A DNA stretch of 64,000 nt, from the NCBI RefSeq assembly GCF_001426345.1, contig NZ_LMEM01000001.1, positions 159,700 through 223,699 on the forward strand, read 5' to 3'. Below the pieces are notes generated by a model. It ran no database searches. It was not told the DNA's origin and saw only the letters and a list, made by a program, of their open reading frames with translations. Source of the DNA: Devosia sp. Root436 (lineage in GTDB: Bacteria; Pseudomonadota; Alphaproteobacteria; Rhizobiales; Devosiaceae). Made by a program: the position numbers and the translations under genes. The first letter of the stretch is position 1. The number at the start of each line of letters is the position of its first letter. Shown one piece after another: positions 51,843-64,000 of the stretch.

Positions 51843-52742
51843 ATGGCTCGGCGGGGCGTGCATGTCATTGTGGTCGGCAATGAGAAGGGCGGGTCGGGCA
51901 AATCGACCACGGCCTTCCATCTGGCCATTTACCTGCTCTACGAAGGCTTCAAGGTTGCCTCCATCGACGTGGACAGCCGGCAGCAGACACTGACCTGGTA
52001 TGTCCGCAACCGCCGTGACTGGGCGCGCAACCGCGGCTTGCGTATTCCACACACCACCCATTTCCACCTGCCGCTGGCGCGTGGCGATTCCGTACGGGAA
52101 AACCACCGCGCCGATTTCGACCTGTTCCGCCAGGCGGTGGCGGAGGTGGAGCACGATGCCGATTTCCTGGTCATCGACACGCCCGGCTTCGATACCAACC
52201 TGACGCGGCTGGCCCATTCGCTGGCCGATACGCTGGTGACGCCGGTCAATGATAGCCTGATCGATCTCAACGTCATGGCGCAGATCGATCCGGTCACCGG
52301 CGAGCCGCGCGAGATGAGCCACTATTCCCGGCTGGTGCAGCGCGCCCGCTCGGAGCGGCTCGCTATCGATGGCAAGACCATCGACTGGGTGCTGGTTCGC
52401 AACCGCATCTCCATGCTGTCGTCGCGCAATATGCGGCAGGTGCAGACCATGCTGGAGCGGATCGCGCTGCGGCTGGGCTGCCGGGTGGCCGACGGCATTG
52501 CCGAGCGGGTGATCTTCCGCTCGCTGTTTCCCACCGGCATGACGGTGTTCGATCCGCTGGACGAGGATTTGCTGGGTGGCCTGCCCTCGATGTCGCATAT
52601 GAGCGCGCGGCAGGAATACCGGAACCTGGTATCGGCGCTGCACCTGCCGACGGCAGAAATAACGGCGGCGCACAAAGCGCAGGCGCCGGCGGACAGCGAT
52701 CCCGTCCACAAGTTCATTCACATGATGCAGACGGACAACTAG
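51843..52742 (+). CDS. mipZ: MipZ-type division-site ATPase, copy 2
   Basis: A 299-residue paralogue of the preceding gene; 49 of the first 60 residues are identical by direct comparison, and both share NEKGGSGKST, VDSRQQTLT and IDTPGFDTNLTRLAHSLADT. Differences cluster in residues 60-105 and at the C terminus, where this copy has an extra tail (EITAAHKAQAPADSDPVHKF). Those surfaces may bind different partners. GGTGGGGCG precedes ATG 51843. Its stop overlaps the convergent 91-residue gene by 4 bases. Confidence 0.9.
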   Translation: MARRGVHVIVVGNEKGGSGKSTTAFHLAIYLLYEGFKVASIDVDSRQQTLTWYVRNRRDWARNRGLRIPHTTHFHLPLARGDSVRENHRADFDLFRQAVAEVEHDADFLVIDTPGFDTNLTRLAHSLADTLVTPVNDSLIDLNVMAQIDPVTGEPREMSHYSRLVQRARSERLAIDGKTIDWVLVRNRISMLSSRNMRQVQTMLERIALRLGCRVADGIAERVIFRSLFPTGMTVFDPLDEDLLGGLPSMSHMSARQEYRNLVSALHLPTAEITAAHKAQAPADSDPVHKFIHMMQTDN

Positions 52743-53014
52743 GCGTCACGCTGTCCGAAGATCAGGTCCACGGCGCGGGCGCCGCCGGGGGCGAAGACGT
52801 CGAGGTCGATGTTCACCGGCTCCTGCACCATGCGCCGGGTGCGGGCAGACAGCGCCAGCACCACGCCCAGCAGATCGCCGACGCCGCGCTTGCGGGGCAG
52901 CATGCGCTGGGTGATGCCTGACAGCGCGCGGTTGCGCACCGCCATGTCTTCCGAGGCAAGGCTGGAGCGGCCGACGAAATTGGCCAGCTCGGTAAGGGCA
53001 GTATTTTCGCTCAT
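52739..53014 (-). CDS. Hypothetical 91-residue protein
   Basis: A small soluble protein, helical in its first 45 residues (TALTELANFVGRSSLASEDM, RNRALSGITQRMLPRKRG), with a hydrophobic centre (DLLGVVLALSARTRRMV). No family recognised. ATG 53014 has TTGGAG upstream. It lies between mipZ2 (convergent) and the carboxypeptidase gene (same strand), so it may be cotranscribed with the latter. Confidence 0.55.
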   Translation of the reverse strand: MSENTALTELANFVGRSSLASEDMAVRNRALSGITQRMLPRKRGVGDLLGVVLALSARTRRMVQEPVNIDLDVFAPGGARAVDLIFGQRDA

Positions 53015-53097
53015 TGGGCTACTCCAAACACAGGCACCAATTTGCTTCCCCAGGGTGGCCGGCACTCACTGGCGCCGGCTCGTTTGTTGTCGGTTGT

Positions 53098-54702
53098 CTA
53101 GCTCTGCATCGCCAGGCAGCTCATATCCTGCTGCTTGAGCTGGTTGCACATGGCCGTGGCATCGTCGCGTCCGCCAAAGCCGATGAAGCGGGCGCGGAAG
53201 AAGATCTGGCCGTTCTTTTCGAAGCGCTCCACATAGGAGCGGAAATCGCCCAGCGTGCCGACCTTGCCGGCAGCGTCGGCGAGCATGGAGCGGGCGCTGT
53301 CCTCGGACGGGCCGGCGCCGATCTGCACCACCCAGCCGCCGGGGGCGGTGCCGGTATCGGCCGTGGTTACCGAGCCGGAGGTCAGGAGGTCGACCGGCTG
53401 GCCACTCTGCTGCGTGCCGACATTGGCCGGCGGCGGCTGGAAGCCGAGCGGGGCGGAAGGTACGGTCTGGCCAAGGGCTGCCGGTGGCGCGCCCAGATTG
53501 TAGCTTTCGCTGAGCCAGGCGCCGATAATGTCCTGGCTCGGATAGGCGGGCTGCGGCGCCTGCGACGGCGCGGCCAGCGTATTGGCGGCCTGCACAGCCG
53601 GCTGCAGGCCGAGATCGGCCGGCATGGGAGCGGGCACCGGCGCCACACTGGCAACCACCACGTCGGGCATGGGCTGCATCGCCGGCGCCTGCGGCTGGGC
53701 GCCATTGGCGGCGACAAGCTGCGCCAGGCGGAAGCCGGGCAGGGGCATGGGCATGACGAAGACCGGCTGGCTGGGCTGGGCAACCGCAACCTGCACGTTA
53801 CCATTGCCCTGGCGGCCCGGCATCGGGATCAGCGCGGTCTGCAGATAGTCGCCGCGGCGGCCCTTGGGCAGGTAGGTGGCGACGAGCTGGCGGACCTTCT
53901 CGTCACGCGCGCCGGCAGTGTTGAAGCCGAAGGCGACGACGACTATGTGGCGGCCGTCCTTGCGGGCAGCGGTCAGCAGGTTGGAGCCGGCGGCGTTGAT
54001 ATAGCCGGTCTTGATACCATCGACGGCGCCCATATAGCCAAGCAGCCGGTTGTGGTTGCCATAGGTGGATTTGCCATAGCTGAAGCTGCGGGTCTGGAAG
54101 AATTCGTAATAGCTGGGATAATGCTGGTAGATGGCGATGCCCAGGATGGCCTGGTCGCGCACCGTGGTCACCTGGGCGCCATCGGGCAGGCCCGAGGCGT
54201 TGCGATAGGTGGTGTTGCGCATGCCCAGGGCCCGGGCCGTGGCGGTCATGCGCTCGGCGAACTTGGACTCGGTGCCCGAGATATGCTCGGCGATGACGCG
54301 GGCCATGTCGTTGGCCGACAGGGTCACGATCGACTTGATCGCGTCCTCCACCGTAATGGTGGCGCCGGCGCGCAGGCCCAGCTTGGTGGGCACGGCGGCC
54401 GCGGCATGGGCCGATACGGTCATCTTGGTGGAGAGCTTGAGATTGCCCGCGCTCAACTCCTGGAACAGAATATAGAGCGTCATCACCTTGGAGACGGAGG
54501 CCGGATAGCGCTTGCTGTCGGCGGCTTCCTCATAGAGCACCTGGCCCGACTTGGCGTCGACCACGATGCCGGCATATTTGCGAAGGTTTTCAATGGCCTG
54601 GGCCGGCGCCACCGTATGGGCGCTGACCACCAGGGCGACAAGGACTGCGGCAAAGGCGCGAACGAACACGACGCGCCATGGGGTTTTCGCCTGGGAAGCC
54701 AC
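53098..54702 (-). CDS. D-alanyl-D-alanine carboxypeptidase with C-terminal SPOR domain
   Basis: A 534-residue class C low-molecular-weight penicillin-binding protein. It has a signal peptide (cleavage near residues 34-36, APAQA), SxxK at Ser69-Lys72 (PASVSKVMT), SxN at 129-131 (SAN) and KTG at 231-233. Residues about 310-460 form a long Pro/Ala/Gln linker, and the last 75 residues are a SPOR domain (GGWVVQIGAGPSEDSARSML) that binds denuded septal glycan. GTG 54702 with GGAG upstream is preferred over TTG 54753. The product trims pentapeptides in the periplasm, probably at the septum. Confidence 0.88.
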   Translation of the reverse strand: MASQAKTPWRVVFVRAFAAVLVALVVSAHTVAPAQAIENLRKYAGIVVDAKSGQVLYEEAADSKRYPASVSKVMTLYILFQELSAGNLKLSTKMTVSAHAAAAVPTKLGLRAGATITVEDAIKSIVTLSANDMARVIAEHISGTESKFAERMTATARALGMRNTTYRNASGLPDGAQVTTVRDQAILGIAIYQHYPSYYEFFQTRSFSYGKSTYGNHNRLLGYMGAVDGIKTGYINAAGSNLLTAARKDGRHIVVVAFGFNTAGARDEKVRQLVATYLPKGRRGDYLQTALIPMPGRQGNGNVQVAVAQPSQPVFVMPMPLPGFRLAQLVAANGAQPQAPAMQPMPDVVVASVAPVPAPMPADLGLQPAVQAANTLAAPSQAPQPAYPSQDIIGAWLSESYNLGAPPAALGQTVPSAPLGFQPPPANVGTQQSGQPVDLLTSGSVTTADTGTAPGGWVVQIGAGPSEDSARSMLADAAGKVGTLGDFRSYVERFEKNGQIFFRARFIGFGGRDDATAMCNQLKQQDMSCLAMQS

Positions 54703-54901
54703 CCGGTACTCCAACTTTACTCTCGGACGCTTCTGCGCCCGTACGCAACACAACTGGCTGGATGATCCCGGGTGAGCCCCACGCGCCCGAAAAGTCCATT
54801 ATTGGAGGAAGATAGCTCCCTGCCGTTACCATTCCGTAAAATGCGAACGAATCTGGCGGCGGTGTGGAAAGCGGGTCACGGATAGGTGAAGGGGGCTAAA
54901 A

Positions 54902-55036
54902 GGTGCCACGCCCTCGTGGTTCGAGGCGCTGAAGAACGCGCACCTCACCATGAGGGCTGCTTTGAGCGCAGTATATCAGTAGCCCTCATGGTGAGGCGGG
55001 AGCGAAACGACCCTCGAACCACGAGGGCGTGGCACC
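54902..55036. repeat. REP/BIME-like repeat, family A copy 4
   Basis: Outer arms GGTGCCACGCCCTCGTGGTT and AACCACGAGGGCGTGGCACC are exact complements; inner arms CTCACCATGAGGGCTG and AGCCCTCATGGTGAG also pair. It is nearly the same layout as copy 2. Confidence 0.85.
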
Positions 55037-55072
55037 GTTTCCGACCTTCACAAAATCGAGACATCATGCCCC

Positions 55073-55102
55073 TTAACACCGGCCATCTTTTGCCTACATA
55101 AT
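55073..55102 (+). promoter_or_regulatory. Candidate clpS-clpA promoter
   Basis: TTAACA, 18 bases and CATAAT lie 46 bases before clpS. Confidence 0.4.
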
Positions 55103-55147
55103 AGTCCTCACCATGCTGCTTCGTTTCCTCACGACAGATGTCCTGCC

Positions 55148-55564
55148 ATGAATATCAATGACCTCCTCGCTTTCACCGACGAGGCTCCGGGCGCCCTGCG
55201 TCTGGTGCCCGTACCCGCCCTTGCGGGGCCCAAGGAGGACGATTCCGACACCGGCGGCGGCAAGGGCGGCACCGAAACCGGGACGATCACCAAGACCCGT
55301 TCCAAGACCAAGCGCCCGAACCTCTATCGGGTGCTCCTGCTCAACGACGACTATACGCCGATGGAATTCGTCATCCTGGTGCTCCAGGACGTGTTCAACA
55401 AATCGCGCGAAGACGCCGAGCAGGTCATGTGGCACGTTCACCAAAAGGGGGTGGGTGAATGTGGCGTCTATCCATACGAAGTGGCCGAGACCAAGGTCAC
55501 GCGCGTCATGGATACGGCACGCAAGAACCAGCATCCGCTGCAATGCGTGATGGAAAAGCAATAG
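55148..55564 (+). CDS. clpS: ATP-dependent Clp protease adaptor ClpS
   Basis: A 138-residue N-end-rule adaptor. The core (residues about 50-138) has [20 protein letters not shown], whose Asn-Asp-Asp and later His (MWHVHQKG) bind N-terminal bulky residues. The first 50 residues are a low-complexity Gly/Asp/Thr extension ([16 protein letters not shown]), longer than usual; the N-terminal tail of ClpS is known to enter the ClpA pore. clpA follows after 9 bases. Confidence 0.94.
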   Translation: MNINDLLAFTDEAPGALRLVPVPALAGPKEDDSDTGGGKGGTETGTITKTRSKTKRPNLYRVLLLNDDYTPMEFVILVLQDVFNKSREDAEQVMWHVHQKGVGECGVYPYEVAETKVTRVMDTARKNQHPLQCVMEKQ

Positions 55565-55573
55565 GAACATCAT

Positions 55574-57913
<2,340 letters not shown>

Positions 57914-57933
57914 GGATCAGTCGATCCGAAATG

Positions 57934-57963
57934 AAAAAGGCCCGGAGCGATCCGGGCCTTTTT
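57934..57963. terminator. Bidirectional terminator after clpA
   Basis: A 13-bp stem (AAAAAGGCCCGGA with TCCGGGCCTTTTT) with GCGA loop serves clpA and, from the other strand, the SRPBCC gene. Confidence 0.93.
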
Positions 57964-57969
57964 GCTGAC

Positions 57970-58467
57970 TTAGGTGAGGGTGGCGAGCAGTTCGTCCAGC
58001 TGTGCGAACTGTTCGGGCGTCCCGTCGAGCCCGCCCTGCGATGCTTCCAGCGCCTCTTTGGTGGGGTAGACTTCGCTGAAGGTCAGCAGCGTCTTGCCGC
58101 CGTCTTCCACGAAAGTCACCGTGGAGATGCCGCCGTCCTCGCCTTCATCATTGGTCCAGGCCAGCCGCGTCGGCGGCACCACTTCGATATATTTGCCGAA
58201 AAAGGCAAAGGTGCTTGCAGCGTCCGTGCCGAATTCGAGGCGATAGGTGCCGCCGGGGCGCACATCCATCTGGCAGGAGCGGAGCGGTACGCCCATGGAT
58301 TTGGGCGCCCACCAGCGGATGAACAGTTCGGGATTGGTCCACGCCTCGAACACGATCCGGGCCGGAGCATCGAAGATGCGCGTCACCGCCAGTTCGAGTT
58401 CGGATACCCGCTTTACCGTGGTGTTGCCGGCTGCCGGGGCCGGCCCCTTGTCTTGCCTATTGTCCAT
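57970..58467 (-). CDS. SRPBCC (AHSA1/START-like) family protein
   Basis: A 165-residue helix-grip protein: LAVTRIFDAPARIVFEAWTN, RWWAPKSMGVPLRSC, GGTYRLEF and the C-terminal helix GTPEQFAQLDELLATL. AHSA1-like proteins bind hydrophobic ligands; no ligand is known for this type. ATG 58467 is chosen because it follows AGGGAGAAAAGTG. It overlaps the arsR-type gene by 11 bases, forming the common regulator/SRPBCC pair. Confidence 0.87.
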   Translation of the reverse strand: MDNRQDKGPAPAAGNTTVKRVSELELAVTRIFDAPARIVFEAWTNPELFIRWWAPKSMGVPLRSCQMDVRPGGTYRLEFGTDAASTFAFFGKYIEVVPPTRLAWTNDEGEDGGISTVTFVEDGGKTLLTFSEVYPTKEALEASQGGLDGTPEQFAQLDELLATLT

Positions 58468-58810
58468 CACTTTTCTCCCTGTGTTTGAGTTCTTCGACAA
58501 TCTTGTCCAGCTCGTTGAACCGGGCATCCCACAACTGGCGGTACCGCTCGATCCATTCCATTTCCTGCTCGAGGCGGCTGACGCCCAGCCGGCAGGTGCG
58601 CACGCGCCCGACCTTCTCGGTGGTGACCAGCCCCGCCTGTTCCAGGACGCTGATATGCTTCTTCATGCCCGTGAGGGTCATGCGGAACGTCTCGGCAAGG
58701 TGGGTGATCGAGGCGTCGGAGCGCCCGAGCTGCTCGAGCACACCACGCCTCGTGGCATCCGAAAGCGCGGCAAACGAGGTATCGAAGTGGGTTTGCTGAA
58801 ACTGAACCAT
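58457..58810 (-). CDS. ArsR-family transcriptional regulator
   Basis: A 117-residue winged-helix repressor: FAALSDATRRGVLEQLGRSD, the recognition helix TLTGMKKHISVLEQAGLV and the wing EKVGRVRTCRLG. No metal-binding Cys pair (ELCVCDL type) is present, so it is not a metal sensor of the ArsR/SmtB kind; regulators paired with SRPBCC proteins usually lack it. ATG 58810 lies in the middle of a CTGAAC-N6-GTTCAG palindrome and 7 bases after a TATACT box, suggesting a leaderless, self-repressed transcript. Confidence 0.88.
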   Translation of the reverse strand: MVQFQQTHFDTSFAALSDATRRGVLEQLGRSDASITHLAETFRMTLTGMKKHISVLEQAGLVTTEKVGRVRTCRLGVSRLEQEMEWIERYRQLWDARFNELDKIVEELKHREKSDGQ

Positions 58811-58819
58811 ATAGTTCAG
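58802..58819. promoter_or_regulatory. Palindromic operator over the arsR-type start codon
   Basis: CTGAAC and GTTCAG flank six bases (CATATA) that contain the start codon on the minus strand. It also overlaps the candidate transcription start. Confidence 0.5.
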
Positions 58820-58845
58820 TATAGAGGATGAACAGCAATAGGCAA
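58818..58845 (-). promoter_or_regulatory. Candidate promoter of arsR-SRPBCC operon
   Basis: Minus-strand TTGCCT, 16 bases and TATACT, with the -10 box ending 7 bases before ATG 58810. Confidence 0.45.
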
Positions 58846-58983
58846 GGGGTGGGCGCCAGCTCTGGGCTTTCACAACTAGGATCGTCGTTCAGCAAACTTG
58901 CCAATCGCGCCCTGTCAGGCCAATCTGCCATGATCAGACATTTGGGGCTCGGGCGGGATATGTCCAAAGACAGAGAGACCACG

Positions 58984-59643
58984 ATGGCCGCCGGGACCAA
59001 TGCGAGCGCCATGAACCGCCGTACGTTCCTCGCCGGCACCGCCGCCATTGCCGGCGCGGTCGGGCTTGCCGGTTGCTCCACCGGGGGCATGAGCTTTGCC
59101 GAGGCGGAGCGGGTCTATGGGCCGGTTCCTGACGAGCGTTTCGCCATTCCCGCGGTCAATCTCAACAAGGTCGATCCGAAATATCTGCGGCGGACGGTGC
59201 GCTACGCCTCCGACGAAGCCGTCGGCACGATCATCATCGATCCGCGCCACTATTATGTCTACCGTATCGAAGGGGGCGGGCAGGCTACGCGCTATGGCGC
59301 CAATGTCGGCCGCGCCGGGTTCCTGTGGAGCGGCGATGCCTATATCGGCCGCAAGGCCGAATGGCCGATCTGGACGCCGCCCAGGGAAATGATCCTGCGC
59401 CAGCCCGAGGCAGCGCCCTATGCCGGTGGCATGGCGCCGGGGCTCGACAACCCGCTCGGCGCGCGCACGCTCTATCTCTATCAGAACGGCAAATACACGC
59501 TCTACACCATCTACAGCACGATCAAGCCCGAGACGATCGGCCGGGGCGTTTCCAGCGGCTGCGTCGGCCTGCTCACCCAGGATATGCTCGACCTCTACGA
59601 AAAGACGCCGGTCGATACCAAGGTCATCGTCCTGCCGGCATAG
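58984..59643 (+). CDS. L,D-transpeptidase-fold lipoprotein with altered active site
   Basis: A 219-residue protein. A twin-Arg pair followed by a lipobox (NRRTFLAGTAAIAGAVGLAG, Cys31) marks an exported lipoprotein. The YkuD domain (about residues 75-219) includes GARTLYLYQNGKYTLYTIYS and the Cys loop VSSGCVGLL with Cys193. In active family members the segment reads IHGT and SxGCxR; here Tyr177 replaces the His and Gly195 the Arg. It may be inactive, use other residues, or belong to a divergent subgroup. ATG 58984 is chosen for the GAGAG upstream; 58960 and 59011 are alternatives. Confidence 0.75.
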   Translation: MAAGTNASAMNRRTFLAGTAAIAGAVGLAGCSTGGMSFAEAERVYGPVPDERFAIPAVNLNKVDPKYLRRTVRYASDEAVGTIIIDPRHYYVYRIEGGGQATRYGANVGRAGFLWSGDAYIGRKAEWPIWTPPREMILRQPEAAPYAGGMAPGLDNPLGARTLYLYQNGKYTLYTIYSTIKPETIGRGVSSGCVGLLTQDMLDLYEKTPVDTKVIVLPA

Positions 59644-59644
59644 T

Positions 59645-60298
59645 TCAGGGAATGATGCGCGCCGGCCGCCGCAGGACAAAGGCCACCAGGAACCCCAGAT
59701 ACACCGCACCCGGCACCAGCAGCGCATTGACGCCCGCCAGGCCATAGCCCCACGCCCCCAGCAATCCGCCCAGCAGCAATGATGCCCAGACAAGGGCATG
59801 CTGGGCCCAGCGCCAGGGCGGGGCAAGGCCGCGCAGGGCGCGCGCCAGGTCATGCCCAGCCATGAACAGCGTGCCGGTGACGAAGGTCGTGCCCAGCCGC
59901 ACCGAGCCGGTCGAAGGCAGGATGGCGTTTTGCGCGCCGGCGCCGGCGGCGAGGATCAGCATGAACTGGCTCGGCACAAATCCTGCGAAGGCCAGAACCA
60001 TCGTGGCGGCGAAGCAGACCAGCACCAGCCCGGTCACCGCGCTGGCGCCCCAACGCGGGCCGGCCATGATGGCCAGCAGCGAACCGGCGACGCTGCCCAG
60101 GAAGAACAGGGCCACCAGCGATGCTGCGAGCAGCGTCACCGGCCAGGCGCCGGTCGCCAGCGCATCGCCGAGCTGGGTGGTGTTGCCACTCATGAACGAG
60201 GTGAAATGTCCGTTCAGCTCGATGAAGCCGATGACGTCGGCAAAGCCCGCCGCGGCGGTGAGGAGCAGGCCGAGGCTGAGCTGGGGCGTGGGGGTCAT
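59645..60298 (-). CDS. YoaK/DUF1275-family membrane protein
   Basis: A 217-residue protein with six hydrophobic segments. The family pattern is clear: GFADVIGFIELNGHFTSFMSGNTTQLG near the N terminus and a central GAGAQNAILPSTGSVRLGTT motif. It is likely a small transporter; substrate unknown. It is convergent with the L,D-transpeptidase-like gene, with one base between stops. Confidence 0.87.
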   Translation of the reverse strand: MTPTPQLSLGLLLTAAAGFADVIGFIELNGHFTSFMSGNTTQLGDALATGAWPVTLLAASLVALFFLGSVAGSLLAIMAGPRWGASAVTGLVLVCFAATMVLAFAGFVPSQFMLILAAGAGAQNAILPSTGSVRLGTTFVTGTLFMAGHDLARALRGLAPPWRWAQHALVWASLLLGGLLGAWGYGLAGVNALLVPGAVYLGFLVAFVLRRPARIIP

Positions 60299-60347
60299 GA
60301 GGCGAGTTTGGCGAGTCGCCCGGATTCTCGCAAGCGCCGCGTCGATG

Positions 60348-60384
60348 CTAACAGTCCGTGAACGTTTCCTAACGCTTTGCTAAC
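60348..60384. repeat. Four phased YTAAC/TGAAC half-sites
   Basis: CTAAC, TGAAC, CTAAC and CTAAC begin at 60348, 60359, 60369 and 60380, that is 11, 10 and 11 bases apart, about one helical turn each. They lie between the divergent DUF1275 gene and the small ORF promoter, and resemble degenerate CtrA half-sites. Confidence 0.4.
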
Positions 60385-60422
60385 CAGTTCCGCCCAATCC
60401 CCGCTGTTCCCGCTTGTCACAG

Positions 60423-60451
60423 TAGACATGAACAAAAGACGAACGTATAAG
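60423..60451 (+). promoter_or_regulatory. Promoter of the 32-residue ORF
   Basis: TAGACA, 17 bases and TATAAG fit sigma-70 with one mismatch in each box. The predicted start is about 20 bases before the ORF. Confidence 0.55.
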
Positions 60452-60478
60452 AACATTATAGCAACACGGGAGATGCAG

Positions 60479-60577
60479 ATGCTCACTTTCATCAAGGACT
60501 TCGCCGCATTCGTCACGCTCGGCGCCTTCACCATCGGCTCGCTCACCTGGATGGATGTGCTGGCCCGACTCGTGTGA
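60479..60577 (+). CDS. 32-residue hydrophobic peptide
   Basis: A short ORF: MLTFIKDFAAFVTLGAFTIG followed by SLTWMDVLARLV, one likely membrane helix. GGGAGA ends 5 bases before ATG 60479, and a good promoter stands upstream. Longer in-frame starts exist at 60473 and 60428, but the latter would start ahead of the predicted transcript. No family is recognised. dnaE starts 71 bases later and may share the transcript. Confidence 0.55.
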   Translation: MLTFIKDFAAFVTLGAFTIGSLTWMDVLARLV

Positions 60578-60648
60578 TGACACTCCCTTGTGGATTGCGG
60601 CCGGGTGGCGGTATCAGAACCGCGCCGGGCCGGTCATAAAGGCTTGTC

Positions 60649-64000
<3,352 letters not shown>

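Larger units (their letters stand above)
54703..55147. other. 445-base intergenic region with repeat and clpS promoter
   Basis: Apart from the family A repeat at 54902-55036 and the candidate clpS promoter at 55073-55102, no coding or RNA feature is seen. The minus-strand promoter of the carboxypeptidase gene must lie in 54710-54900 but I could not place it. Confidence 0.5.

Noticed and set aside
29185-55036. CRISPR array made of the recurring palindromic words
   Set aside because: Copies are tens of kilobases apart, nested and inverted, with no regular spacers and no cas genes.

Overview
The window is a GC-rich chromosomal segment of an alphaproteobacterium in the order Hyphomicrobiales. 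A Devosia-like genus (Devosiaceae) is the best guess. This rests on family content and gene order: the rpoBC / str / S10-spc-alpha supercluster ending secY-adk-rpsM-rpsK-rpoA-rplQ, an ATP12-type F1 assembly chaperone, a DUF1489 protein, MipZ division regulators with a CtrA-type box, and clpS-clpA. The genus is inference; no 16S rRNA gene is present. I see no prophage, insertion sequence, CRISPR array or plasmid genes.

Positions 1-25000 hold the transcription/translation core: the 3' end of rpoB, rpoC, then (after two accessory genes and a long leader) rpsL-rpsG-fusA-tuf and an unbroken ribosomal protein run to rplQ, closed by a strong intrinsic terminator at 24918-24953. S12 carries Arg at residue 88, where Lys is usual; this is the position of a classical streptomycin-resistance substitution.

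Positions 25000-41500 hold accessory and metabolic genes: an orphan PD-(D/E)XK nuclease-like protein, a P-loop kinase-like protein, an ornithine decarboxylase-type enzyme, a periplasmic HtrA protease, rarA, and a tightly overlapped crcB-rluC-HAD-ATP12 operon. An SLC13/RCK transporter abuts folP-folB-folK with no spacing. A phosphotriesterase-family hydrolase is convergent with a sulfate ABC importer (binding protein-cysT-cysW) that has no cysA here.

Positions 41500-50800 hold rimO, DoxX and DUF4282 membrane proteins, lipB, an isolated FliN-type SpoA protein, tRNA-Leu(GAG), a small lipoprotein, YjbR, mgtE, a 35-residue membrane peptide, and a GST-DUF1489-VWA-DnaJ operon.

Positions 50800-64000 are the most distinctive part. 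Two tandem, closely related MipZ ATPases lie behind a full CtrA-type box (TTAA-N7-TTAA). They are followed by a D,D-carboxypeptidase with a C-terminal SPOR domain, clpS-clpA, an ArsR/SRPBCC pair with an operator over its apparently leaderless start, an L,D-transpeptidase-fold lipoprotein lacking the usual active-site His, a DUF1275 membrane protein, a 32-residue peptide and the first 1117 codons of dnaE.

Several families of palindromic repeats (REP/BIME-like) punctuate the intergenic spaces. The region is mostly core genome. The best leads are the tandem mipZ module with its CtrA-type site, the S12 R88 variant, the orphan nuclease, the diverged L,D-transpeptidase, the two small membrane peptides, and two candidate leaderless transcripts.
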